Source: Microseira wollei NIES-4236
GTDB lineage: Bacteria; Cyanobacteriota; Cyanobacteriia; Cyanobacteriales; Aerosakkonemataceae
Reading direction: 5' to 3'
DNA length: 58,612 bases
Assembly: GCF_020521235.1 (NCBI RefSeq)
Contig: NZ_BLAY01000046.1
Coordinates: 1-58,612 of the forward strand
Positions 27,634 through 35,564 of the stretch are shown here, piece after piece. The notes under the pieces are model-generated. The model was not told the DNA's origin and searched no databases. It was given only the letters and a program-made list of their open reading frames with translations. The translations under genes and the position numbers were made by a program. The stretch's first letter is position 1. Each line of letters begins with the position of its first letter.

Positions 27634-27735
27634 CAGGACTTACGCAAAGAAACCGGGTTTCTATGAAAAATCGTCAGTTTGGCAACGAGAGATCCCAGCA
27701 AGAAACCCGGTTTCTTAAAGAAACCGGGTTTCTCA
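27634..27735. repeat. Family C repeats between deacetylase and D1 genes
   Basis: CAGGACTTACGCA at 27634 begins a copy containing AAACCGGGTTTCTATGAAAA and further AAACCCGGTTTCTT inverted pieces. A second partial unit lies just before it (27612-27630). The right end abuts the stop codon of the D1 gene, where paired AAACCCGGTTTCTT/AAGAAACCGGGTTT could serve as a terminator. Confidence 0.75.
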
Positions 27736-27746
27736 AAGGTAGCTGA

Positions 27747-28841
27747 CTACCCAATGATTGGAACTGTTTCACCTGCGCTCAAAAGCGGTGGGAAATGGTG
27801 AACGTTGACTTCATGCATCACTTGAATGCCGATCGTAGCGCGGTTGACAATATCCGCATTAGTCGGAATCGGTCGCCCTTGGCTATCTAGGATCGAGTGG
27901 TTGAAATTGAAACCGTTGAGGTTCAACGCGACCAAACAAATCCCCGCTGTAGCGAACCAAATACCTATCGTTGGTAAAGCTGCCATCAAAAAGTGTACAG
28001 CACGGCTATTGCGGCTGGCTAACGATGGAATAAACAGCCGTCCTAAGTAGCCAGAAAACCCAGCAAGATAATTGTAGGTTTCTTCGAGTTGACCAAACTT
28101 GTAACCCGCCGTCGCCGATTCAATTTCTGTTGTTTGCCGAATTAGGCTCGCAGTTGTCAATGCACCATAAGATGCGCTCATGAATGCACCGCCAAACACA
28201 CCGATAATGCCTAAGAGGTGGAAAGGATGCATCAGAATATTGTGACCGGCTTGGACGGCTAACATGAAGTTAAACGTGCCGGTAATTCCTAAAGGCAACG
28301 CATCAGAAAAGCTACCTTGACCGATGGGATAAACTAGCAATACTGATGTCGCGGCGCCAACTGGCGCACTGAAAGCCACAGCAATCCAGGGGCGCATCCC
28401 TAAGCGGTAGCTGAGTTCCCACATTTGCCCCAGGTAGCACCAAATTCCAATCAGGAAATGCAGCACAATTAATTGATAGGGGCCGCCGTTGTAAAGCCAT
28501 TCATCGAGAGAACCAGCAGCCCAAATCGGATAAAAATGCAAGCCAATTGCCGCAGAGGTCGGTACGACAGCAGCCGTGATGATGTTGTTACCGCCCATAA
28601 TAGAACCGATGACTGGTTCCCGCACGCCATCGAGATCTACGGATGGGGCGGCGATAAATGCGATCGCAAAACAAATTGCAGCAGCACACAGAGTAGGAAT
28701 CGCCAGTACGCCAAACCAGCCAATATAAATCCGGTTCTCCGTACTCGTTATCCAATCGCAAAACCCATCCCAATATTTTGCGACATCTAGTTCGGCACGA
28801 CGTTGAGTAATAGTGTTCATAGGAAAAGCGCTCTCTGCCAA
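27747..28841 (-). CDS. psbA: Highly divergent D1 (PsbA-family) protein, rogue/super-rogue type
   Basis: 364 residues, with five D1 transmembrane segments recognisable. Numbering is canonical plus 10, or plus 11 after a one-residue insertion. Kept: Tyr161 (Tyr171 here), Asp170, His190, His198, His272, His332, Glu333, His337. Changed: Asn87 to Ala, Arg129-Glu130 to Gln-Met (GQMWELS), Glu189 to Gly, His215 to Tyr (SASYG), His252 lost, Phe255 to Leu, Ser264 to Ala, Asp342 to Leu, Ala344 to Ser. Loss of Mn-cluster ligands, a non-heme iron ligand and QB-site residues argues against a normal water-oxidising D1. It belongs with rogue or chlorophyll f synthase-like D1 paralogues; which one cannot be decided by eye. 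No far-red gene cluster is present nearby. Confidence 0.9.
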   Translation of the reverse strand: MAESAFPMNTITQRRAELDVAKYWDGFCDWITSTENRIYIGWFGVLAIPTLCAAAICFAIAFIAAPSVDLDGVREPVIGSIMGGNNIITAAVVPTSAAIGLHFYPIWAAGSLDEWLYNGGPYQLIVLHFLIGIWCYLGQMWELSYRLGMRPWIAVAFSAPVGAATSVLLVYPIGQGSFSDALPLGITGTFNFMLAVQAGHNILMHPFHLLGIIGVFGGAFMSASYGALTTASLIRQTTEIESATAGYKFGQLEETYNYLAGFSGYLGRLFIPSLASRNSRAVHFLMAALPTIGIWFATAGICLVALNLNGFNFNHSILDSQGRPIPTNADIVNRATIGIQVMHEVNVHHFPPLLSAGETVPIIG

Positions 28842-29227
28842 AACTACGCCGAAAAAAGGAAATTAAACAGCCAGCTAAAATCGGATAATTTTATCACAAT
28901 TGTGGATTAAATTTTTCTCTCCGCTTCTGCTAGTGCGTTCAAGCTCTTTGATTGCAGTGAATTTAGTTACTCATTCACCATCACTTACAAAAAATTCTAT
29001 AAAAACTTTCGATTAGCTTGCACATTTATGAAACATCTTTTAATTTAAATTTAAAATAAATTAAAAAAACATAATATTTTTATAATGTGTTTTAATATAA
29101 CGTAGCAAATCGGGGTTCGAAGGTTTTTCTTCATAGCCGATGCCAAGAGCGTTCCGCCGTCCCATGCCCCTCTGAAGATTGATAGATTCTTACTTTCACC
29201 TGCCACGCCGGACGCATCTGGCAGAGT
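28842..29227. promoter_or_regulatory. Upstream region of the divergent D1 gene
   Basis: 386 bp, very AT-rich at 29030-29100. A CACAATTGTG palindrome at 28895-28904 lies 54 bp before the D1 ATG in the context GGATAATTTTATCACAATTGTG. Nearly the same sequence recurs upstream of the TPR gene at 29515-29524. The rest of the region shows no gene. Core promoter elements were not securely placed. Confidence 0.5.
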
Positions 29228-29351
29228 CAGGACTTACGCACGACGATCTGAGAAACCGGGTTTCTTGCTGCGAACGCGAGTGCGGAAGGGAGGCATATCT
29301 CTAGTTCTAAAGCCACAATTTTTCCTAGAAACTTTGGTGTTTGCGTAAGTC
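29228..29351. repeat. Family C repeat (copy C4)
   Basis: CAGGACTTACGCA at the left and TTTGCGTAAGTCC at the right are inverted ends; internal GAAACCGGGTTTCTTG and ACAATTTTTCCTAGAAAC are typical of the family. It cuts directly into a methyltransferase-like remnant on the minus strand. Confidence 0.85.
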
Positions 29352-29458
29352 CCGAGCATAAAACTGGAATCCGCGCCGTGCCGGTACCGGCGTCTAGCAG
29401 CAGGGCATTGGTTGGTCCCAATTTAATCGCCAGCTTCCGGTTCCAACAGTCTCTGCAT
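29352..29458 (-). pseudogene. Remnant of a class I SAM methyltransferase
   Basis: Minus-strand sequence encodes MQRLLEPE from an ATG at 29458, then in another frame LAIKLGPTNALLLDAGTGTA and RIPVL. LDAGTGTARIPV is the SAM-binding motif I of class I methyltransferases. The reading is broken by a frameshift and then by the family C copy at 29228-29351; nothing recognisable remains beyond it. A dead N-terminal fragment. Confidence 0.6.
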
Positions 29459-29511
29459 GGTAAATACCCTGAAAGGAGTTTGGCAAACTTTGGATTAATT
29501 TTTTCACAATT

Positions 29512-29527
29512 GTGAAATTACTCGCAG
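29512..29527. promoter_or_regulatory. 16-bp perfect palindrome upstream of TPR gene
   Basis: TTTCACAATTGTGAAA lies about 120 bp before the TPR gene, in the context TGGATTAATTTTTTCACAAT. The core CACAATTGTG and its AT-rich left flank match the site upstream of the divergent D1 gene. Candidate operator shared by the two divergent genes. Confidence 0.5.
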
Positions 29528-29561
29528 GTTTGGGAACAATAAAACAAGTTCTTGACATAAT

Positions 29562-29589
29562 TTTCCAGGAAATTATGCCCGTAACCCTC
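29562..29589 (+). promoter_or_regulatory. Candidate promoter of the TPR gene
   Basis: TTGACA (29562-29567), 16-bp spacer, TATGCC (29584-29589). The -35 is perfect and the -10 weak. It lies about 57 bp upstream of the start codon, just after the TTTCACAATTGTGAAA palindrome, which would suit regulation from an upstream operator. Confidence 0.45.
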
Positions 29590-29646
29590 TTATGTCACAA
29601 ATAAAACCCATAAGAGCAGAAAAAAATTTTTCAGGAGATATAAGCT

Positions 29647-30756
29647 ATGAAGAATCGGATTTACCGAGGAAATGGGGAGCAAATGCGCGAAAATCGCGAT
29701 AGTCCTGCGGAGGCGCTGCGGGAACGCGAGCGAGGGACGATGGCGCAGTCACTCGATGCATACATGCAAAGCCAAATCTTGGATAAAACGGAAAGTAATT
29801 CCCGCCTCAGTTTGGCAAATCAATTAATCGAGGAAGGGGTCAAGTATGGTTCGTCGTTGCAGTTTAAGGAAGCATTGCAGTATTTGCAGGAGGCACTTAA
29901 AATCTACCGAGAACTGGAACATCTTCGCGGAGAAAGCAAGGCGCTGGGAAATCTGGGTAATGTTTACTATACTGCGGGAGATTACATAAAAGCGATTGAG
30001 TATTTCCAACAGTGCTTAGCGATCGCGCACCAGCTTCCAGACCGCCGCAGGGAAGGACAGACCTTAGGACATCTGGGAAACGCTTACCGTCACGTGGAAG
30101 ACTACGCCAAAGCGCTGGAGTATCAGCAGCAGAGTTTGATCGTTGCCAGAGAAATTAAAGACCGGCGCGGCGAAGTTGCAGCACTCAATAACATGGGACT
30201 CGCGTACAAAGCTTTGGGTAATTTAAACTCGGCGATCGAGTACCAACTGCAAAGTCTAGCCCTAATGCGGGAGTTGCAAGACCGGGAAGGGGAAGCACAG
30301 GTGCTGAGAAACTTGGGAAATGCGTTTTATGCGTTGGAAGACTATCCCCAAGCAATTAACTACTACCAACAGTGCTTGGAGATCGCGCGTCAAATGGAAG
30401 ACGGGCGCGGAGAAGGACAAGTGCTGCGAAATTTGGGAAGTGCTTGCTATGCTTTGGGCAATTACACCGAAGCGATTGAATATTACCAACAGCGGTTAGC
30501 GATCGCCAAACGTCTGAATGACTGCCGAATTGAAGAGCAAACTTTAGGGAGTTTAGGCGTTGCTTGCGAATCGATTGGTAATTTTACCACAGCGATAGAG
30601 TGCTACGAACAACGCTTAGCGATCGCGCGCCAACTCCAAGACAAGCGAGTCGAACAACAGTCACTGGGAAGCCTGAGAATTGCTTGTTATGCGATGGGTA
30701 ACTACGCTAAAGCTTTTGATTATCAATATCAGCATTCCACCACCTTACCAGAATGA
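29647..30756 (+). CDS. Tetratricopeptide repeat protein
   Basis: 369 residues, preceded by CAGGAGATATAAGCT, a good ribosome-binding site. From about residue 55 onward it consists of seven or eight 40-residue TPR units of the form LGNLGNVYYTAGDYIKAIEY and FQQCLAIAHQL, as in the Rapsyn/LGN type. No enzymatic domain, signal peptide or membrane segment. The first 35 residues (KNRIYRGNGEQMRENRDSPA, then EALRERERGT) look like a translated dispersed repeat of the CCTGCGGAGGCGCTGCG type, so the native start may be a later Met such as Met32. The probable role is a protein-protein scaffold. A clear terminator follows at 30977-31020. Confidence 0.85.
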   Translation: MKNRIYRGNGEQMRENRDSPAEALRERERGTMAQSLDAYMQSQILDKTESNSRLSLANQLIEEGVKYGSSLQFKEALQYLQEALKIYRELEHLRGESKALGNLGNVYYTAGDYIKAIEYFQQCLAIAHQLPDRRREGQTLGHLGNAYRHVEDYAKALEYQQQSLIVAREIKDRRGEVAALNNMGLAYKALGNLNSAIEYQLQSLALMRELQDREGEAQVLRNLGNAFYALEDYPQAINYYQQCLEIARQMEDGRGEGQVLRNLGSACYALGNYTEAIEYYQQRLAIAKRLNDCRIEEQTLGSLGVACESIGNFTTAIECYEQRLAIARQLQDKRVEQQSLGSLRIACYAMGNYAKAFDYQYQHSTTLPE

Positions 30757-30976
30757 CCGTTTAATTTATTGGCTCTGCTTGCCAAGTTAAAATCCCATCT
30801 GCCTTGGAGGTTTTCATCTAACTTGTTTCAATCTTTATTTATCAGGGTCAATACAATAAACTTCTTGCAAAAATTATTTTGACGGGCAGGATGCCCATCC
30901 CACAAGAGGCTTTTTTTCTTGTGGGGTAGGCGTCCCGCCTGCCCAAAAATTAATCGAAAAAAGTCTTTTGCAACAG
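30757..30976. repeat. Spacer with hairpin related to the window-start array
   Basis: Near 30880-30945, GACGGGCAGGATGCCCATCC, then CACAAGAGGC and TTGTGGGGTAGGCGTCCCGC form a long imperfect hairpin. It shares CCCACAAGA/TCTTGTGGGGT with each 74-bp unit at 1-297, so both belong to one repeat family. Confidence 0.7.
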
Positions 30977-31020
30977 GTAAAAAAACTGACGGGATTGCCG
31001 TCCCGTCAGTTTTTTTTACC
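30977..31020. terminator. Intrinsic terminator
   Basis: A near-perfect stem GGTAAAAAAACTGACGGGA with its complement around the loop TTGCCG, ending in eight T. It would stop the TPR transcript. The A-tract on the other arm allows bidirectional use, protecting against leftward transcripts too. Confidence 0.85.
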
Positions 31021-31029
31021 TCTACTACG

Positions 31030-31116
31030 CGAGGCCAGAAACCCGGTTTTTTCGCATATTTCTGGCTGTCAACCCTGGATTTTTCCTCAAAACCGGGTTT
31101 GTTTGCGTAATTCCTA
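31030..31116. repeat. Family C repeat (copy C5, diverged)
   Basis: Contains AGAAACCCGGTTTTTTCGCA and AAAACCGGGTTTGTTTGCGT, ending GCGTAATTCC; the left end is degenerate. It abuts the radical-SAM stop codon. Confidence 0.7.
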
Positions 31117-31122
31117 AGAGCG

Positions 31123-32196
31123 TTAGTTTCGCAGCAGTTTCAACCCCATTGCCACCTTGTCTAAAAGCGTTTTTTGCGACACGCAGGTAATCAGGCAGAG
31201 TTTACCACAACCCACGGTTTGGCGGCGGATTTCCTGAGCTTTTTCACCGTACCAAATTTCACGGGCGCTCTGCTCTTTGATATTACCAACTACGGGATAT
31301 TCGTCGCATAATTTCACATCTCCCCGCGTGTCAATCCAGAAATTACGCAAACCCACGCGACAAGGACGAGATTCGGGGGGTGCTTGTTCTTCGCGGAAGT
31401 GAGGAATCATCAGCCTGAGGACTTCATCGCTGTTCATAATGGGAGCGCCGTTTTTCTTCATTTCAATTAACCGCTCCATCATCTGTTCAAATTCCGCCAT
31501 ATCTTCGTCTTCTATCCACAATTCTTCGTAAGTTTCTTGGGTCCAACGATTTACTGGCTGGAAATTAACAGTTGTCGCTCCCAGGTGTTCCGCCCATTTG
31601 ACTATATCTGGCAGCACGCGGAAATTTAGTTTGTTAATCGTCGGTTTTATATTAATCGGAAACTGCACGCCTTGTTTTTCTTGCTCCTCGCGCAGATACC
31701 GAACACCGTTAGAAAGCCTGTCAAATAATCCCGGTTGTCCGCGCAAATAATCGTGGAGTTCTGCATTGTGACCATCCAGGGACATGTTCACGTTAAACGG
31801 ATGCGCTGCTACAGTTTTGGCTGCATTTTCTTTCGTCATGCAGTAACCATTGGTTGTGACGCCGCAGTTTATGCCATTTTGATGACTAAACGCCAGCAAG
31901 TCAACAAAACCTTTTTTAATGTATGGTTCGCCACCGCTAAAGTTTATAGAAAAATCGCCGACAAATTCTTTAACCCTCAATAACGCATTCTGCCATTCTT
32001 CGATGGTCATTTCATCTTTGTATTCTTTGAGTCGCCAATACTCGCATTGACGGCATTTAACATTGCAGCGCTCGTTGACAATCCCGTAAAAAGTCACCGG
32101 CTTGGTCATGTCATAATTGTAATTTATGTAAAGCGATTCGGCGACAGCATTCTGAGTATGTTTGACTGCAAGCTTAGATAAAGTTAAGGCGTCCAT
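31123..32196 (-). CDS. Radical SAM protein with C-terminal cysteine cluster (SPASM-like)
   Basis: 357 residues. NERCNVKCRQCEYW gives the CxxxCxxC [4Fe-4S] site at Cys44, Cys48 and Cys51. NFSGGEPYIKKGF near 87-99 is the SAM-binding GGEP motif. The C-terminal third has cysteines in ESRPCRVG, GDVKLCDEY and VGCGKLCLITCVS, with an NIKEQSAREIWYG motif, as in SPASM-type enzymes that bind additional iron-sulphur clusters. Such proteins modify peptides, sugars or cofactors. The closest general class is the MoaA/PqqE/HpnH-like group; no substrate gene is adjacent. GAGGAGAAACCC lies just before the ATG. The gene seems intact and monocistronic. Confidence 0.88.
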   Translation of the reverse strand: MDALTLSKLAVKHTQNAVAESLYINYNYDMTKPVTFYGIVNERCNVKCRQCEYWRLKEYKDEMTIEEWQNALLRVKEFVGDFSINFSGGEPYIKKGFVDLLAFSHQNGINCGVTTNGYCMTKENAAKTVAAHPFNVNMSLDGHNAELHDYLRGQPGLFDRLSNGVRYLREEQEKQGVQFPINIKPTINKLNFRVLPDIVKWAEHLGATTVNFQPVNRWTQETYEELWIEDEDMAEFEQMMERLIEMKKNGAPIMNSDEVLRLMIPHFREEQAPPESRPCRVGLRNFWIDTRGDVKLCDEYPVVGNIKEQSAREIWYGEKAQEIRRQTVGCGKLCLITCVSQKTLLDKVAMGLKLLRN

Positions 32197-32786
32197 GGGT
32201 TTCTCCTCTTATATTACTTTTGTAATCTTCTTGAATCCCAGCCGATGATCTTTGAACCATTCTAATGAATTATTGAAATCTTTTTTCCAGAAAGCCCTAT
32301 CTTGATTAAATCTTTATATCTTTAATTTTTGTAAAGTATTAGTATTTTAAATATTTAGCGGTTTAATTTTTGATAAAAACGCCGCAAAGCTGATTAAATA
32401 AAGGCTGGCACTCGTGCGATCGCTCCTTCAAACTCAAATGGCGACATCCCACGCCTGTGCTTTTAGACTAAATGTTTAATTTTCCTATATCTTTAACGAG
32501 TTATTTTGCCTTGCTATTGCAATATAGGTTCAATTTTTTAATATAAATTAAAATACTGTTACCTTTCTTAAATAACTTGAGACAGTAGAATTACGTAAAT
32601 CAGCAGGTAGATAAATAAAAGTTATAGGAAACTAGGAAGTCGGTAGACAAGGAAAGTTTACAAAATCTTTACAGAGACAAATCCAGGACTTACCCACGAG
32701 GATTTTAGCAACCGGGTTTCTGGCGGGGATTTCTGGTTCTTTTGCCACAATTTTGCCGAGAAACCCGGTTTCTGTGCCGATTGCAC
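32197..32786. other. AT-rich spacer with one family C copy
   Basis: 590 bp. The first 450 bp are AT-rich (for example TAATTTTTGTAAAGTATTAG near 32324) and should carry the radical-SAM promoter; one CGATCGC is near 32417. A family C copy occupies 32683-32780 (CAGGACTTACCCACGAGGAT, then CGAGAAACCCGGTTTCTG) and touches the stop codon of the next gene. No gene seen. Confidence 0.6.
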
Positions 32787-34253
32787 TCACAGTGTCAAGA
32801 CTTTAAGGGTTTTTAGCGTAGCATCGGCACAACCGCTAATGACTCCACCCATAGTTTGAATCTGCTGTAGGTAGTCGAGGGCGGATTTTGCGATCGCTTC
32901 ACCGGGTAGCAAAACGGGAATACCCGGTGGATAAGGACAGATGAGTTCGGCACAGATGCGAGATTTCGCCTGTTCTATCGGTAAAATTTCCGTTGGAGCA
33001 AAAAACGCTTCGCGGGGGGAGATTAGGGGGGCCCAGGTGCAGAGGGGCACGACGACGGGTGGGCAAGGGGGGCGTCGATATTCTGTGGCGAGGGTGGTGA
33101 AAGCTTGCACCAGTTGGTCTATATCTGCTTCTGTATTGCCCAGACTAATAATAAAAGTTAGATGTTGCAGGGATGGGAACTCAGCCGTAACGCCGAGATA
33201 TTGATGGAAAATATCATCAACTTCAAACCCGGTTAAACCCAAACCGGATACCGTCACGGTTAGTCGCGTTCGATCTAAAGTAGAACATCTCGGTATTTGT
33301 ACGGAGGATAGAACGGACAATCCAGGAATTTGCTGAATTTGGTGTCTGGCTACATCAGCTAAATGTAAAGTTTTAGCCATCAAAGCTTCTCCGTGCAATG
33401 CCATTTGTTGGCGCGCCGCATCGAGGGAAGCTAAAAGAATATAGCTGGGACTGGTAGATTGGACTAACTGTAAAGCTTTGCTGAGGCGATTTCTATCGAT
33501 GCGGTGACCTTGGACGTGTAACATAGACGCTTGGGTCATGCCAGCCAAAGTTTTGTGGATAGATTGTACGGTTAAATCTGCACCTGCTGATAGCGCCGAG
33601 GTCGGTAATTCGGGATGAAAGGCGAAATGGGAGCCGTGGGCTTCGTCTACGAGTAGGGGGATATTATATTGATGGGCGACCAGAGCGATCGCGCGCACAT
33701 CTCCACACACCCCATAATAAGTTGGATACACCATCATCACCGCCTTCGCATCCGGATGCTGGTTTAAAGCATCGGCTACCGCAGCGGGTGTTATAGAGTG
33801 GGCGATATCTAGAATCGGGTCGTATTCTGGAAGGACGAAAATCGGGATAGCACCGGAGAGGATGAGAGCAGCGATCGCAGAAGAATGCACATTTCGCGGC
33901 AAAATAATCTTATCCCCCGTTCCGCAAGTAGCCAAAATCGCCGCAATTATTCCCGAAGTAGAACCATTGACCAAAAACCAAGTTTGTTCTGCACCAAACG
34001 CCGCCGCCGCCAGTTCCTGCGCTGACCGAATCACCCCATCTGGGGCAAATAAAGCATCCAATTGGGCTAATTCAGTCAAATCCGCTCGAAATACAGCCGT
34101 TCCCAGCAATTCTGCCAAACTAGGAGCAATACCCACCCCCCGCTTGTGACCAGGCGTATAAAAAGCAGCGTGCGGCTGATTCGCACATAGTCGTAGAGCA
34201 TCTAACAAAGGTGTTTCTACTTGAAAATCCCGGCAACTTTTACTTGCACTCAT
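32787..34253 (-). CDS. Orn/Lys/Arg decarboxylase family protein (PLP)
   Basis: 488 residues of the fold-type I group III decarboxylases. FYTPGHKRGVGI at 31-42 is the family signature. NGSTSGIIAAIL holds the phosphate-binding loop, DEAHGSHF at 203-210 provides the PLP Asp and His, and SIHKTLAGMTQ at 231-241 carries Schiff-base Lys234. CPYPPGIPVLLPGE near the C terminus is also diagnostic. The length fits the shorter SpeA2/CadA-like cyanobacterial and Gram-positive forms. It decarboxylates arginine, lysine or ornithine to a polyamine precursor; which one cannot be told. Monocistronic. Confidence 0.92.
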   Translation of the reverse strand: MSASKSCRDFQVETPLLDALRLCANQPHAAFYTPGHKRGVGIAPSLAELLGTAVFRADLTELAQLDALFAPDGVIRSAQELAAAAFGAEQTWFLVNGSTSGIIAAILATCGTGDKIILPRNVHSSAIAALILSGAIPIFVLPEYDPILDIAHSITPAAVADALNQHPDAKAVMMVYPTYYGVCGDVRAIALVAHQYNIPLLVDEAHGSHFAFHPELPTSALSAGADLTVQSIHKTLAGMTQASMLHVQGHRIDRNRLSKALQLVQSTSPSYILLASLDAARQQMALHGEALMAKTLHLADVARHQIQQIPGLSVLSSVQIPRCSTLDRTRLTVTVSGLGLTGFEVDDIFHQYLGVTAEFPSLQHLTFIISLGNTEADIDQLVQAFTTLATEYRRPPCPPVVVPLCTWAPLISPREAFFAPTEILPIEQAKSRICAELICPYPPGIPVLLPGEAIAKSALDYLQQIQTMGGVISGCADATLKTLKVLTL

Positions 34254-34412
34254 TCCCTACTCTTTTTCTTCTTCTGGAGCGGTTCAATTAACTATTCTTC
34301 TCCCAAAAGCGAGTAATATAGGGAACGTCCCAAGACGTAGCTAATGGGAGGGATGTTATTTTATCAGTTTTTCCCTACTTTTATAGAGTTAAACGATAAA
34401 ATAACAAGTCTC

Positions 34413-34619
34413 ATGATCGGCATCCCAGAACCACAAATTCCCCATCCAGAACCCATCCCCCAACCACCAGTACCGGAACCCGTACCAGCACCCATTCCTG
34501 GGCCAGTACCAAGTCCAGTCCCAGAACCAATACCAGAACCAGTACCGGAAACCGTACCAGCACCCATTCCTCAGACAGTTCCGGCACCGATTCCCCAAAC
34601 GATTCCCGCACCTATCTAA
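34413..34619 (+). CDS. Proline-rich repeat micro-protein
   Basis: 68 residues from the ATG at 34413. After MIGIPEPQ the whole protein consists of P-x-P-x repeats: PEPVPAPIPGPVPSPVPEP, then IPEPVPETVPAPIPQTVP and APIPQTIPAPI. It would adopt an extended polyproline II helix. No signal peptide or membrane segment, so its location is unclear. The frame is open upstream to 34344, but the Pro-rich part begins here. The opposite strand is open too and glycine-rich, a by-product of the repeat. Translation is plausible but unproven; the ribosome-binding site is weak. Confidence 0.5.
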   Translation: MIGIPEPQIPHPEPIPQPPVPEPVPAPIPGPVPSPVPEPIPEPVPETVPAPIPQTVPAPIPQTIPAPI

Positions 34620-34656
34620 AATACACCGGGGAGGTGATAGCAACTTGTATAGGACG

Positions 34657-35507
34657 ATGGCAATAAAAGCTAAGTTTGCCGATGAGCAGCAAGCGTTCTG
34701 CGTTTACAAGTGCGAACAAGCAAACAGCTCGCTCAACTGCGCGCTTTATTACACCCGTCAAAAGCACTATGCTTTCTTAGAGCCAAGTGAAAACGCCTTC
34801 GCTACCTATTGGTGTGGCGACTGATTGAGCCATAGCTGGAAAACATATAGATGCCGGACGACCTATGGAGAAATTGACAAAGTTCTCCAGGATAATCCTG
34901 ATTACAAAGCGATGGCTGCACAGTCCGCACAGCAGACACTTAAGTTTGTTGGGGAATCAATTTCCAGCTATAACAGATTGGTCGATTTATAGTAACCCAA
35001 GTTGCTAGTTATAACTTGTGACAGCGGTAATTGCTAATTGCAAGCTTGCTAATTGCTAATTGCTAATTGGGTTAACAGGCTTTTGCCTTCTTGACAACTA
35101 CCCATTAGCCATTAGCGATTAGCCATTACCAGTACCGCTTGATGTAACTAGCAACTTGCGTTAGTACAAAAACTCAGTCGATAAACCTTCTTTACCCAAA
35201 TACAGAAAGCGTGGCAAACTTGCATCTGTAACCTTTCCCCGTCAAGCATTAACCTACAAAGACGGCTGCCAAAACGGTATGACTTGTTTGGCTCTCTCAC
35301 AAAATCAGGACTTACGCAAGGGCGTTGCCAGAAACCCGGTTTCTGAGTCGATCTCTGGTTCCCTTTCCCAAGGATTTTTCGGAGAAACCGGGTTTCTGGG
35401 CGTAAGTCCTGAAAATCATACCGTAAGCGTTGCGGAGCGCTTCTTGCTGACCGCTTTGCAACATCAGCTGAGAATCCCCTCTCTTTCAAGCAGGGGAGAT
35501 GTCAACT
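34657..35507 (+). pseudogene. Decayed IS200/IS605-type element with broken tnpB
   Basis: Plus-strand remnants of a TnpB protein in order: MAIKAKFADEQQAFCVYKCE and onward to WCGD, an in-frame TGA, then TYGEIDKVLQDNPDYKAMAA and SYNRLVDL to a stop at 34990. After a repeat tract (34993-35145), SVDKPSLPKYRKRGKLASVT and FPRQALTYKDG continue the TnpB reading. A family C copy (35306-35411) interrupts again. GAGAATCCCCTCTCTTTCAA, then GCAGGGGAGATGTCAAC near 35470-35507 resembles the hairpin right end of these elements. At least three lesions, so inactive. Confidence 0.75.
35306..35411. repeat. Family C repeat (copy C7)
   Basis: CAGGACTTACGCA at 35306 and GGGCGTAAGTCCTG at the right are inverted ends; internal AGAAACCCGGTTTCTGA and GAGAAACCGGGTTTCTG are inverted too. 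It sits inside the decayed tnpB. Heptamer repeats at 35022-35070 precede it. Confidence 0.9.
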
Positions 35508-35564
35508 AAAATAGATCTGGTTTAAAATCAACCCAGTTTCTCACCTTTTAACCTTCACACTCAA

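Noticed and set aside
27747-28841. Calling the gene chlorophyll f synthase outright
   Set aside because: Some Mn ligands remain (Asp170, His332, Glu333), the 129-130 pair is Gln-Met rather than Gln-Asp, and no far-red cluster is adjacent.
34364-34643. Glycine-rich frames antisense to the proline-rich gene
   Set aside because: A direct consequence of the CCAGTACC-type repeat; the sense proline frame has the clearer start.
35148-35489. Minus-strand frame of 113 codons
   Set aside because: It runs through a family C copy and antisense to tnpB remains.
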